DNA of 64,000 bases from Coriolopsis trogii (Eukaryota > Basidiomycota > Agaricomycetes > Polyporales > Polyporaceae): NCBI GenBank assembly GCA_020543525.1, contig JAHYIO010000003.1, positions 2,294,001 through 2,358,000 of the forward strand, written 5' to 3'. A program made the position numbers and the translations under genes. How positions within the stretch are numbered: position 1 is the first letter of the stretch; each line of letters begins with the position of its first letter. A model generated the notes under the pieces. The model did no database searches. It saw only the letters and a list, made by a program, of their open reading frames with translations, and was not told where the DNA came from. Shown here piece after piece: positions 12,734 to 23,248 of this stretch.

Positions 12734-13159
12734 ATGTCCGGCCGCCAAGGTGGAAAGGCTAAGCCTCTCAAGGCAGGTATTCCTCGGTCACCGCTCATCG
12801 ACATCCCCTCACAATTACTCGTCTTACAGGCACCCAAGAAGGAGAAGAAGGAGCTTGATGAGGAGGACCTCGCTTTCCAGCAACGGAAAAAGCAGGAGGA
12901 AGCCGCAATCAAGGCTGCTCGTGATAAAGGTATGTTTTGCGATCGTCCCATACATCGCAGTCAAGCTAAAATCCTACCTAGCTGCGAAGGGTATGTTAGT
13001 CCACAATTCGTTCATAAGCGCAATCATGAAGTCTTCCCCGCTGATCGTCGCATGATAACGTAGGAGGTGCTCCTGGCGGTGGCATCAAGAAGTGTGTATT
13101 ATTCCTATCGAGTCATATACCCTTTCTGAACAAAGTACCGCAGGTCTGGGAAGAAGTAA
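12734..13159 (+). CDS. TMA7: Translation machinery-associated protein 7
   Basis: A tiny, highly basic ribosome-associated protein (63 residues; family usually about 64). Exons are 12734-12772, 12830-12929, 12982-12990, 13064-13091 and 13144-13159, which sum to 64 codons. The product starts MSGRQGGKAKPLKAPKKEKK, continues with DEEDLAFQQRKKQEEAA and ends KAAKGGAPGGGIKKSGKK, matching the family's conserved start and end. Two oddities follow from the frame. The first intron (12773-12829) can only be removed with a GC donor (AAG|GCAGGT), and it is 57 bases long without an in-frame stop, so retention would insert 19 residues. The third exon is only 9 bases (CTGCGAAGG) and encodes the conserved KAAK step. 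TMA7 is divergent from the GH13 gene and convergent with the next gene. Confidence 0.93.
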
Positions 13160-13449
13160 CATCTAGGACTGCGAACGCATCGCTCATCAGACCGCCGCGA
13201 CCCAACTTTTGTACCATCTTGCATTCAGTGTTACTCTTGGGCCATAGTTGTATCGTACGAGACTTCTGGGGCAATACTCACGTGTACGTCTCGTCTGCTG
13301 GCTGACTCTCATTCGCTCTCTACAATGCCAGCACGATAGCAAACGCGTCGACAAAGCTGCTCTCATACAACCAAGCGTACGCACAAAAAAGTAAGTTCAA
13401 TCACCCAACTCTCCTATCTTCTTCTCCTCCCCTCCTCCCCAATCATCCC
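13160..13449. other. Convergent 3' region
   Basis: About 290 bases between the TMA7 stop and the stop of the hypothetical gene. It ends in a CT-rich tract (13405-13450). No gene is seen. Confidence 0.5.
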
Positions 13450-13941
13450 TCATCCCGACCACCCTCTCGTATGACCCACCCGACCCGCGACCTCGCCCTC
13501 GCCCGGACGGACGTTAATCGCCGCAGGCATCGGCGGCGGTAACACCGAACCAACATCAAACGGCACACGGATCGCGCCCGAGTGGTCCCACGGACCCCGC
13601 ACGAACTCCCTGCTCTTCTTGGACCGGACGCTCCCCATCGAGCCCGCCGACGTCGGCGAGCTCGGTCCGCTCCACGTCTCCAGCGCCCCCGTCGGCAGCG
13701 CGATCCCGCTCATCGCCGAGAACGGGCTCAGGCCGGGGACCGTCGCCTCGGCGGGGATGGCGAGCGCGGGGAGCTCCGTGTGGTTCATGCGGGCGCGAGG
13801 CACGGGGCCGGTGGGCACGACGACCGCGGGGCCTTGGAACGCCGGGCGGGGGAGAGAGGGAAGGGTGTGCTTGGGCTGGCCACGCGCGGGGAGCGGGCCG
13901 TTGTGCAGACGGAGAGGCGTAGGGGGTGTGCGGCGCGGCAT
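13450..13941 (-). CDS. Hypothetical proline-rich protein
   Basis: Single-exon frame of 163 codons starting MPRRTPPTPLRLHNG at 13941 and ending GRVGHTRGWSG. I do not recognise the family. It is rich in Pro, Gly, Arg and Ser, has no signal peptide, membrane helix or cysteine motif, and looks mostly disordered. Blocks such as MNHTELPALAIPAEATVPGL, FSAMSGIALPTGALETWSG and SMGSVRSKKSREFVRGPWDH are not simple repeats, and the frame is open for its full length despite overlapping open frames on the other strand. A longer start upstream (14178) exists in the same frame but would add unconvincing sequence. GC is very high. It could be a lineage-specific short protein. The alternative is a chance frame in GC-rich DNA, so confidence is moderate. 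Confidence 0.5.
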   Translation of the reverse strand: MPRRTPPTPLRLHNGPLPARGQPKHTLPSLPRPAFQGPAVVVPTGPVPRARMNHTELPALAIPAEATVPGLSPFSAMSGIALPTGALETWSGPSSPTSAGSMGSVRSKKSREFVRGPWDHSGAIRVPFDVGSVLPPPMPAAINVRPGEGEVAGRVGHTRGWSG

Positions 13942-14915
13942 GGTGGTGTTTGTGGTACGTGCTGGTATTTGAAGATGTGCGCGTGGGCTGTGGTGGATAA
14001 GGAAGGGTATGCGGGCGAAAATCGCAGCTATATAGCACGCCCCGTGAGGAGGAAGAGGCTTGGTCAGTATATGCCTTTCGGGACATCGAGATCGTTCATG
14101 GCAATGGGTATGAAAGCATTTGGAGGGGTCGCGGCAGGCGAGATGACATGACAGCAGTTGACAACGCAAAGCAGACACTCACAATGTGCACCTGACACGC
14201 GGATTCTACGGCCAAAAGGGAAGTTCGGTATGAACACGAAAGCAAGGGTGACAGGACGGCAGTCGGGTCAACCGAACCTCTGTCTGGAGAGAAACTGAAG
14301 TGAGCAAAGGCGAGAGAGCAGCGAGCAGCGCGAGAGCGACGACGACGAGGCTTAAAGCCAAGAGGCGACCAGGTCCATCAACTCGAGACCACGGCTGCTT
14401 AGGGCTCTAAGCGCTCACTATGGCGCCCGTTTCGCCTTAGTAGCCGTTGTCATGATCAGATCTCGACTTGGGGGTACGCACTTACCGCCACAAATGAAGG
14501 AAGGTGCTTCGACTCAACGAGACAGATAAGTAGGAGCAGTGGCCGAGGTAGTAAAGCTGAAGGTGAAAGGCGAGGAGAACTTGGTTGTGTCGCGCAGGCA
14601 ACGTTAGCGCGATTGCCGATCTCTGTTTGTGACTATGACAGCGAGCTCGAGCAGTGCTACAAATATGTCGACCGAAGCTATTGTGGCAGCCGTTACCGTT
14701 CTATTCTCCTACATACTACTTAGTTTACGGAAGCGAAGTACGGAATGCATTGGAGAACGACGACATGGGTGAATCAGAGGAGCTTGTGTACATGAGCTTG
14801 GTATGACATGAGAGAATCCGATGATGTATTGTCCAACAGGGTGGATAGCGGAATATGCAGTGGGAGTGAATGATACAACATAGCACACAAGTAGACGTCA
14901 TGATGATGGAAAACT
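13942..14915. other. 1-kb intergenic region, no gene seen
   Basis: Lies between the start of the hypothetical gene and the stop of UBC11, both on the minus strand. It holds the promoter of the former and the 3' region of the latter. There is a GA/GC-rich purine stretch near 14290-14350. No conserved frame is seen on either strand. Confidence 0.5.
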
Positions 14916-15862
14916 TCAAGTCGACTCGTCGTTCATGGGGCGATAGTACTTCAACACCTGCGCCTTGAATTCTGCCACGCGATCCGGTCAAAGAACAGCT
15001 CATAAGGGGTTCATAAGAGTCATCAAACTTACCATCGGGGTTGTCCCAGACAGCAGCGGCATCGGGGTTCAGCGGTGACGCATTGTTGGGCTCTGAAGAG
15101 TATACGTTCATGAGGTCCACGTAGAGCAAGAAAGGGGAGTAGACTGACCACCAAGCAACGACTGGAGAGACAATAGGATTGTCTGCACGCTGTAAACGGC
15201 AGACCATTTGTCCTAATGTACACTATCGCGTGAGATTCTGATGATCCAATGAGTCAGGCCATCTCACCTGCAAAATGTCAAGACAGATCCCTCCGCCGTT
15301 GATGTCAACATTGGGGTGGAAGCAAGGTGAGTCGAACTTAATGGCAGGAGGTGCCATTGGGTAGTTTGGAGGGAACGCTATCGCGATCTTGAACGACAAA
15401 CCAGCGTAAACCTAAGTTTGCCGAGATAGAGCGCTTGTTTAACCACGGAATAAAACGTCATGCAGAGTTGCGGACTTACCGTGCCCGCTGGACCCTCAAT
15501 AGTTCCCACCCAGTCAAACAAGTTCGCGTCGGTCCTCGGGAATGCGGACTAAGCGTGTTTTAATGAGGGCCTGTTTCCCAGATCCACCGCCAGCAAAGCA
15601 AAGAGACTCACGATTCCGGGGGAAGAGGACATCTGGGGATCGGCGTGAGCAGTAGGTCCACAATTACACACACGAGGCTCACCATTAGGCTCATAAGTTC
15701 ACTCGTGAGGCTACGACCATGCAGTCTGAGCAACACGTTCCGTATGTGGTCCGCACCGAAAGCTTACCGTTTCGTGACACTACCCGCAGGGTCTCCTCCC
15801 GCTCCCGCCACAGACGGCTTCGTGGTTGCACGGGGTGCGAGTGGCGAGGTGATCTGGTCCAT
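14916..15862 (-). CDS. UBC11: Ubiquitin-conjugating enzyme E2, UBE2C/Ubc11 type
   Basis: E2-C enzymes pass ubiquitin to the anaphase-promoting complex, driving cyclin and securin destruction in mitosis. The start at 15862 gives [17 protein letters not shown], a disordered N-terminal extension typical of this E2. Exons are 15768-15862, 15683-15710 (28 bases), 15613-15633 (21 bases) and 15480-15548, then the exons of the catalytic core. Splicing yields [20 protein letters not shown], closely like the UBE2C signature, then [29 protein letters not shown] and [16 protein letters not shown] with the catalytic Cys, followed by [20 protein letters not shown]. The C-terminus is [17 protein letters not shown] after an intron within the last codons. 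About 178 residues, the normal size. A long palindrome sits about 130 bases upstream of the start and recurs upstream of gamma-tubulin. Confidence 0.93.
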
Positions 15863-15990
15863 TTTTGTGTCTGGGTGAGCGAGAGTAGTTCAAGAAAGGG
15901 CGGGAGGACACGAGAGTTCCGACAACTAAGGGATGTGTTGGTGGTCGGGTGTTGAGTTTCGTGCTGCGTTTTTGAACGCGTCTTGGACTC

Positions 15991-16006
15991 ACGTCACGTG
16001 TGACGT
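15991..16006. promoter_or_regulatory. Palindrome ACGTCACGTGTGACGT upstream of UBC11
   Basis: Perfect inverted repeat, arms ACGTCAC and GTGACGT around a GT centre, containing a CACGTG E-box and CRE-like TGACGT halves. It lies 129-144 bases upstream of the UBC11 start, in the short gap to the next gene's stop. Its first 14 bases recur exactly at 54206-54219. A bHLH or bZIP binding site is inferred. Confidence 0.55.
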
Positions 16007-16151
16007 ATTAAAGACGCCCGTGATCGTACTCGGCGGGCCGGTCTCGGGCAAGAGCATAACCAAAATCGAAAGAAGTTGCAAGCCATCTAGAGTACAGGTA
16101 TTACACAACCAAGAGTTCCAAGGATATCTAAGGTCCGTCGAACCTGCAGCA

Positions 16152-19100
16152 TCATTGACCACCAGCAGACACCAGCTTGATGAACTTTGGCAAGTACTCC
16201 TCACATATCGAAGAGAAGTAGAACTCGTGCTCGGAGTTGTGGGCTTGAACGAGGTTGTGAGCAATTTCGTGAGCGAGCGTAAAGTACCTGGTTATTGCAC
16301 TTGGTCATCAATAAACTCATTAAAAAGCGGTTGACCACTACTCACCACGATGTATACGCGTTGGTGAGCCTGCCTGCCTTGACCTCTGCATCGTCTATAG
16401 ACCGAAAATATCAGCTAGTGAAGCAAGCCTGGCGCACTGGGAATGACGTACGCCACTGCTCAAAGTATCTCAAATTGAGGAACAAACTCGCGTTGCGGTT
16501 AAACGCGATGAGATCTCCCGCGCGATCATAGAAGATGTGTAGGCTTGTCGGAGGCAGCGTGAAGACTTCCTGCAAAGGACGGATGGTATAGATGAATCGG
16601 GCCAAAGACTCATGTTTAGACTGCATCAATGTCCGGATGTCCGGGACATCTATGTAGGTGTTAGCGAATGCATCATAGTATCAGAAAGCCGTCTACCTTT
16701 GGCGACATAAACCTTGATGCCATCCATGTCACCTAATTGTCGGCCTTAGTTCCCACTCACATAGCAAGCGCCTTTCAGAGAGCACTCACCAACATATGTC
16801 ATGTCGGTAGCATGCCCAGATACATCGCAATAGCCCTCATCCAATGACTCTTTGACCATCCGCATGGATTGTCTGTTCTTCAGAGTATCTCCCTTCTCCT
16901 CTTTGCACGCTTTGATAGCGAGGTTGATGTTCGATGCTATAGACGAAGAGAAACTTAGGTTACTGCATGTAACACACAGCAAGGTCACTCACCGATGGTT
17001 TCCCTGGGTGTGGCATGGGGATTTGGTGTCCGCGGGCGATCAGGCCGGGGAGGAGGCAGAAGTGGTGTGGGCGCATCCGAACGGGTCTCTCCATGTTCTG
17101 GCAGCGGTGGCAATGTAGGAGGATCAGTCGGTACAGGTGTCGCATCCTTCCCGGGTCGCTTGTTCTTGAAGAAGTCGATGGACTGACGGACACGAGACTT
17201 CAAAGCGTGATCAGTAGGACTCCTGGTGTCGTGTTCAATCAAGGCATCTTTAACGCCGCCCGATGAACTACTGGGCTGTGAAGGTGCGGAGACGAGCTTG
17301 TCAGAGGTAGCGTTGGCCGTAGGCTGACTGACAAGTGCAGCCTTCGCGCGAGCGGCCTCTTCTGCGGCCAGTCGCTCAGCTCTCTGCTGTCGTAGGATAC
17401 GATCGACTAGGACCATCATCAACGCATGGCGGGCCAGCTAGTAACAATGTACATACCATTGTATCCTCGTCTCCTGAGTGCACCCAAGTCCGTGGACAGA
17501 ATGGTCATGAATAGGAGAGCGTCGTTGACTTTGGGCGAGTCGAAGAGCAGCCGACACATGGCTATTGACACTCTGACAGGGGTATCAATCAACGACCATT
17601 TTCTCAGTGGGATTGTGGATCACTTACTCATACATGTCCACCTGAGCATTGCCGGCCAGCCAGAGCTCGATTGGACCACGACCCAACCTTCTTGCAACCG
17701 CTGACGCCTCCTGGGGCACGGTCACAGGCTTCTCCCCATATTGTAGTGTCTTCGTCACTGTGAGCTTTCCCCAGGTCTTGACGATGAAGTTCTTCTCATT
17801 GTTCAACCAGGAGTATGACACACGCGTCTTCGTGTGCGTGTGTTCGTGCAAGAAGAGGGGGAGACGTTCGAGGATAAGAGCACGAGTTTCGGCCGCCTGC
17901 CTGGACCCGATCACCTCTTTGCTCGTGCTGTAGTCTTCCCGCACCATGCTGCTCAGTCGCCGACAGCCAAGTTCCAAGTAGAACTCTGCGCACGTTCCGT
18001 GAGTACAATCTTGATTGACTCTGAGCGAGATCCGGCCACATACCCTCCAAGAGATCCTCTTGAGGAGCAGTGAAGATGACATCGCCGAAGAGTTGGTACG
18101 CATTGGTGTCGTCCGCTACTACGACCTTGTCGGGTGGAAGTAGGTCGTACTGATATTCCCAGTCCTCTTCCTCAAGGTCCCCAGCGGCGCCCTCCACCTT
18201 CTTGCTCGTGGCGGGTTTGCCCTTCTTCACACGGCGCGAACCGAGCAGAATCGCAGACCGCTTCATGCGAGTCATCGTTCCAGACGATATGAGACGTCTG
18301 TTGACAGCGATGTTGCGCATCTCCGTCAGGTAGCTGCACGGACATAAGCGTCAGTATCTCAGCATCTTGTTGATATCGTGCGAACTCACTTGTCACGGCC
18401 TTCAGCAAGCTCATAAAAGTGTCTCGGGTTATCCAGCAAGATCTTCGCTATCTCCTCGACAGACGGCTCGTGTTTCACACCGACTGCGCTTAGAAACGCG
18501 TTGGCTGTAGTACCGAAGTCCACGAAGGTGAAAAGCTTTGAATGAAACTGCGCTTTCGATTCTCCCTTAAAGTAGCACTGCGTCGGAAGAAGATAGCGAA
18601 GACCTCCCGTACTGGCCTTGACGGGAACCATAGGAGTCTGCGACAATGTCTTCAGCTCCGTCGAAGAAAACGCTGCTGTCCATCATCAATACTCAGGTTG
18701 GTTGAGTCCATGGCTCGTAACACTTACAGGTGACACGGCTGGCAAGAATGCTGAACCACTTTCTAGCGACGTCCTCGGTGTGCGGAGGAGTCGTCTTCAA
18801 CAGGTTGACCAGTCGGGGCCCCGGAGGATGCTCAGGTACTTTTAGGTGCATGAGAGCCTCCCCGGACAAGGAAGGGTCAACAACCATGAAACCAAGAGCC
18901 GCCCACTCTGTCGAAGAAAAGACCTGCGTAGACTAAGAAAGTGATTTAAGCTTTATTTGACGAGCAACGTACTTCGTGCGGTCTTGCGAGACATTGAGTC
19001 TGACCCTTCAGCGCGGGCACGAATGCAACATTAGAGAAGTCGTTCGGGTCGTAGTCGGCATAGCGTGTCGTATAGTTGTCGAAGAAGTATTTCAATGCTG

Positions 19101-22100
19101 CAGCGCGAATAGCTGCGTCATTACTGGCCGCAAGGCCAATCAGCTCAGGTAGGGGTGGATATCGGCGTAGGCCCAGCTTGAAGAGGAATTTCGCTGTCCA
19201 GGATGACTGTCAACAAAGGAAAGGATTCGTATGAGGAGTTGCCCTACCCTCGTCGGAGCTGCTGCGCCACTTGGGGGTCGACCCCCAGTCTACCACAGGC
19301 AAGCCAAGCTGTCTGAAGGCATCCAGCGGCTCGTACAGCTCAGAAGCCTTGTATCGAGGGAGCTTTCCGTTTTCGGGCAACTTCTCACCCTCGCGAAGCT
19401 CCCTTGGAAAGGCCGAGGTCTGGATGAGGCGCTCTAACTCTACTGGAGTCAACGTCGACTGCACGGCAACTAGATACTTGATCAGCTCTGCTATGGTCCA
19501 GTCTCCAGTCTTGATCATCCTGTTATTATTGGCCTCCATAGTCAGTGACCAGCCAAGAGATCGTGCACTGTAAACAGACAGACCGATTGAAGATAATCTG
19601 TAGATCGACATGCTTCCTGACTCCAATTCCTTGCAGGAATTTCTCCATCGGGCCCTTGACCGCCGCACCCGACGGGAGCGTCACAACTGGAAGGTCATGG
19701 AAGATGTGCGCGTTCTGGAAGTACGCCTCCTCGGGTTTCTTCAGCCCAGCCGATGTCGGAATGCAGGCGTGCTCCTTCAGCATGGCAGCGATTTCGTCTT
19801 GGCGAGTCTTCGGCAGCGATTGAGTCGCACGAGCGAGCACGTTCAAAACGCGCTCCGCCCACTGTGGGGAGAGATGCAGATCATATTCGGCGTCGTGCGG
19901 CGCCGGCGGGATCGCGATGTGTCGTAGCCATTCAACAATGCTCAGCTCGCGCCAACCAAAGGCAGCCGCGAGCGACGCAGGATCAAAATGTCTGGATATC
20001 ACAACGGGGAGCAAGTGAGGAGGGAGGGGTCCGTCCGTGGGGATGAGCGCACCCGAGCTTCGACTGTTCAGGAAGCTCTCGACAACGGACAACGGAATAA
20101 TCTGTGCACTAGCGTTGTCCTTCTCTTCAGTCGACAACACAGCGGCATTGAGCAGCTGAGAGCGAACATAATCCAGATTCGAATGGGTGCCCTGAGTGTA
20201 CATGGTGATCCACCACTTGAAACACGCAATCATCTCCGTTTCGGACAGTGGTCGGTTACGCAGCTCCTGGAGGACATCCATGAATGTGATTTCTTTGATC
20301 ATGCCTCGTGCGCGGAGCGTGTCGACCATCGACTTCGCCTGCTTCAGGACTTCATCGGGGACGACGGGCAAGTCCTTAATGAACCCGGAGAATGTCGGAT
20401 CTGGATAGCGAACGTCCGCCGCATCGCGTACACCAGTCGTAGACATGATAGGGAATGGCGACTTTGATCCAGAGAACAAGGAGGTGCTCACGGCACAAGC
20501 AAAGAATGCCTCCTCGAGCAGCGCCGACACTACGCTGGATGGTGTCGAGGGGTGGAACGTGAAGAATTTGAGGGCGTGAATCGCTCGATTGCGTAGCCAG
20601 GTCTGCACTTCGGGATCTACATCCTTGTCCGGGCCGTTAGTGCGAGCCGCGGCTAGAGCCTCGTTCCAAGATTGCCGGACGTTGTCCATTTCGATCTCGT
20701 ACGCTGCCCTCGAGAGGAAGCCACCGACATAGAGCAGTTCCTTGTTCCACACTACCTCTGGTCAGCGAGCACGTTTATTCCTAGGGAGCCAAGCAGCGTA
20801 CCTGCAACATTGCGATCCCTGTGGGGATGGACAGAATTAGCGTAGCCCACATGAGTTACTGATGAAGACGAAACTTACACCAAGTCAATCGATTCTCGCT
20901 CTACTGTAGGTATGAAACGAGCTGACATATGTCCACCCAGTCCGGTGGTTTGGGCGGTAGAGTGACCCTACAAATGTTTATTGTCGTACCCTCAGCGAAT
21001 GTTTTCTTTGGTACTCACAATGAACACCTTGGCCGTGCCGGTTCTGATACAGGCGTCAGTATCCGTATGATTGGCGAGGATATGGAGAGTGAACTCACCC
21101 CTCAATATCAGCACGCAGCCCCTGGAAGACGGACGTCTGTCCATGCTTCTCATCCTCACTCTTGCTAGCATCGTACTCGGCTTTGCCAGTCTGACCTCAA
21201 CTCAGCTTTGACAACGTGATGTTCGAAGCGCGAACACGCACATAGATCAGCTCATACTTCATTCTTGTAGGTGGGTTCTTCTTCGTGGAACGATTGAGTT
21301 CCGTGATCATCTTCTTGTCGAGTCTAACTACGATATCGGCGGCAAAGATAGAAAGGACTACGTTCGACTCGACGATCGTCTTCGGATCGATCTGCGGGAC
21401 AGGAGACGGCGCTGGCATGGGAGTAGCCGTCCGCGTTGGTGCACCAGAGCCTGTCAAAGAAGAGAAGAGTGAGGAGAAAAAACCTCCACCCCCGCTCGCA
21501 GGCTTGGGAGGTTCTTTCTTCGGTTGCGGCTTCTCAGTCCCCGCCATGTATACCCATTGCATGACTTCCGCCTTTATTGACAAAGCTAACCAGTGTCGTC
21601 AGACCTACCTTGAGGATATTAGAGAGAGCAGATAGCTTACGAGTAGTCTGTAACCCAATGACTTGCATAGTATTCAGCGGGCTCGATGCTTTGAGACCCC
21701 TCGGCAGGCTCAATGCTTTCGGAGCACCAGGGGCTTTGGTCAGTCTGGACAACCGTTTGTCGTCCAAGAATACGCTGACATCGAGTAGATGTCGCATGAA
21801 AGTGATGGAAGAGGCGAGGAACCGAGTGAAATCGAAGGGCGGAGGTATAGGAGCAGGCTCGCGTAATTCCATTTGGAACGTAGTCCATTGATCTTCGGTC
21901 ACGTCCTTCCGCGCGCCACGTCGGGCGAACAACTGTAATGAGAAGTAAATCAATGCAAATACAGCGTCTCACTATGGATCACCGTACCTGGTCTTTCTTG
22001 TCCTTCCAGTAGAAGTTCATCCATTGAGCTGTATCGAGCTTGAGCTGAAATACGTCATTGGGAGAAGGTGAATCCGCACCTCCTGAAAACACCCAAGGTT

Positions 22101-22799
22101 CCTCGGTCACTGAGAATAAGCTGTAGAAGCCTAACGAGACATAAGTTCCTGCCTCCAAGTCAAGATTGTAAAGGTCGCTCACCAACCCCAAATGCTCCGA
22201 TCTTCTCTTCGTCAGGGTTTCCCTCCGCTGCATCCATGAATGTAGCCTGAAATATGGAAGCGAGGAGCGATGGTACGTACCTATCTTCTTCAGTCGGCTC
22301 CAGTCCTCGTCTCTGAACGGTATACCATTATTCTTGAACGTCCATTGGTGTACCTGGATTATACTGAACAACCGCAACTCCAGGTTATGCAACCTGTACT
22401 TACAACGGTGGTTTTCAAGTCAGGTAAGCTAGTGTCCTCGGGCGTGGGCGGAAGTCCCTCCGAGTTCTCCGGTTTAGATTCGGAGTTCTTGCGCTCGATG
22501 TACTCCTTGGTTTGAAAGTGGATCTCAACAGCAGTGGCACTGGCATCATCGGAGTTCTGTAGTAGTTCACGAAAGACTTGAAGAGCAGGAGTCACTACCT
22601 CTTCGTCGCGAAGATAATGAGGGACTCACCAGTGAACTCTCCCGAGTATCGCGCAAGGACCTTGTCTATAAGGGCGCGCTGATTGACTTCCACAGATTCG
22701 TCGTAGCCGGACTCCCACTGGCCGGTACAATGGTCAATGCCCGGAACGGAAGCATATTCTGAACATGCAACGTACGAGTGCATCCCGTAGGTTGGCCAT
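16152..22799 (-). CDS. Giant GHKL-ATPase (sacsin-like) DUF3684-type protein with C-terminal HExxH
   Basis: A protein of very roughly 1,650-1,750 residues in many exons; function unknown. The start is fixed at 22799: a 24-base first exon (MANLRDAL, 22776-22799) is spliced to WESGYDESVEVNQRALIDKV, which is how this fungal family begins. The N-terminal Hsp90-like (GHKL) ATPase domain shows the N-box FRELLQNSDDA, a G1-like FKNNGIPF and the G2 box KIGAFGVGFYSLF. The middle (about 20750-17000) is a long helical region matching my memory of DUF3684, with no further domain I can name. A basic, Pro-rich linker lies near 17420-17020. The C-terminal domain ends WYFTLAHEIAHNLVQAHNSE, then HEFYFSSICEEYL. 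This is an HExxH motif followed by further His and Glu residues, suggesting a zinc-metallopeptidase fold. The stop is at 16152. A chaperone-like or proteolytic quality-control role is only inference. Confidence 0.82.
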
Positions 22800-23248
22800 C
22801 GCGTGTTGTTTGTGTTGCTAAGCTGTCGCCTGTGAGGTCGTTTGGATTCGTGAAGTGTCGTGTCCTTGCTGGTACGCAGTCCTGAAGCCGTTGTTTAGTA
22901 AGGCCGGGTGGCTGCGTCAGCCTGTCTGTTGCGGAGGCGTTGTGTATGATCCCAAGAGCAAAGCTTGAGGTGCCAGCGGTGGTGAGGGTGGACCAAACAA
23001 GCGAGATTCAGGAGAAATGAAAGTGAAGAACAGAGTGAGGAGCGTTGCCGATGACCCCGGGCCTGCCATCTAACGTCTGCGATCGCGCGCGCGTCGCGTC
23101 GCGCGACAGGCAAGCGCCAACGCAGACTCTTCTGTCCACTGTGCGAACCAGACTTGACCCCTCTTTGGCCGCGATTCTCACCGCAATTCACCCTGCGCTG
23201 CCCTCGCGCTGCACCGCGCCGTTCAACAGACTGCGCGCGCAGCTTGTC
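22800..23248. promoter_or_regulatory. Divergent promoter region of the giant GHKL gene and QTRT2
   Basis: About 450 bases between two start codons. It contains a CG-rich tract near 23080-23107 with a perfect short inverted repeat, GTCGCG at 23093-23098 and CGCGAC at 23102-23107. No gene is seen; open frames here are upstream leader sequence. Confidence 0.45.

Noticed and set aside
22595..22783. Start of the GHKL giant at 22783 (MHSYVACSEY)
   Set aside because: A spliced start at 22799 gives the family N-terminus; the longer reading crosses an intron with good donor and acceptor.
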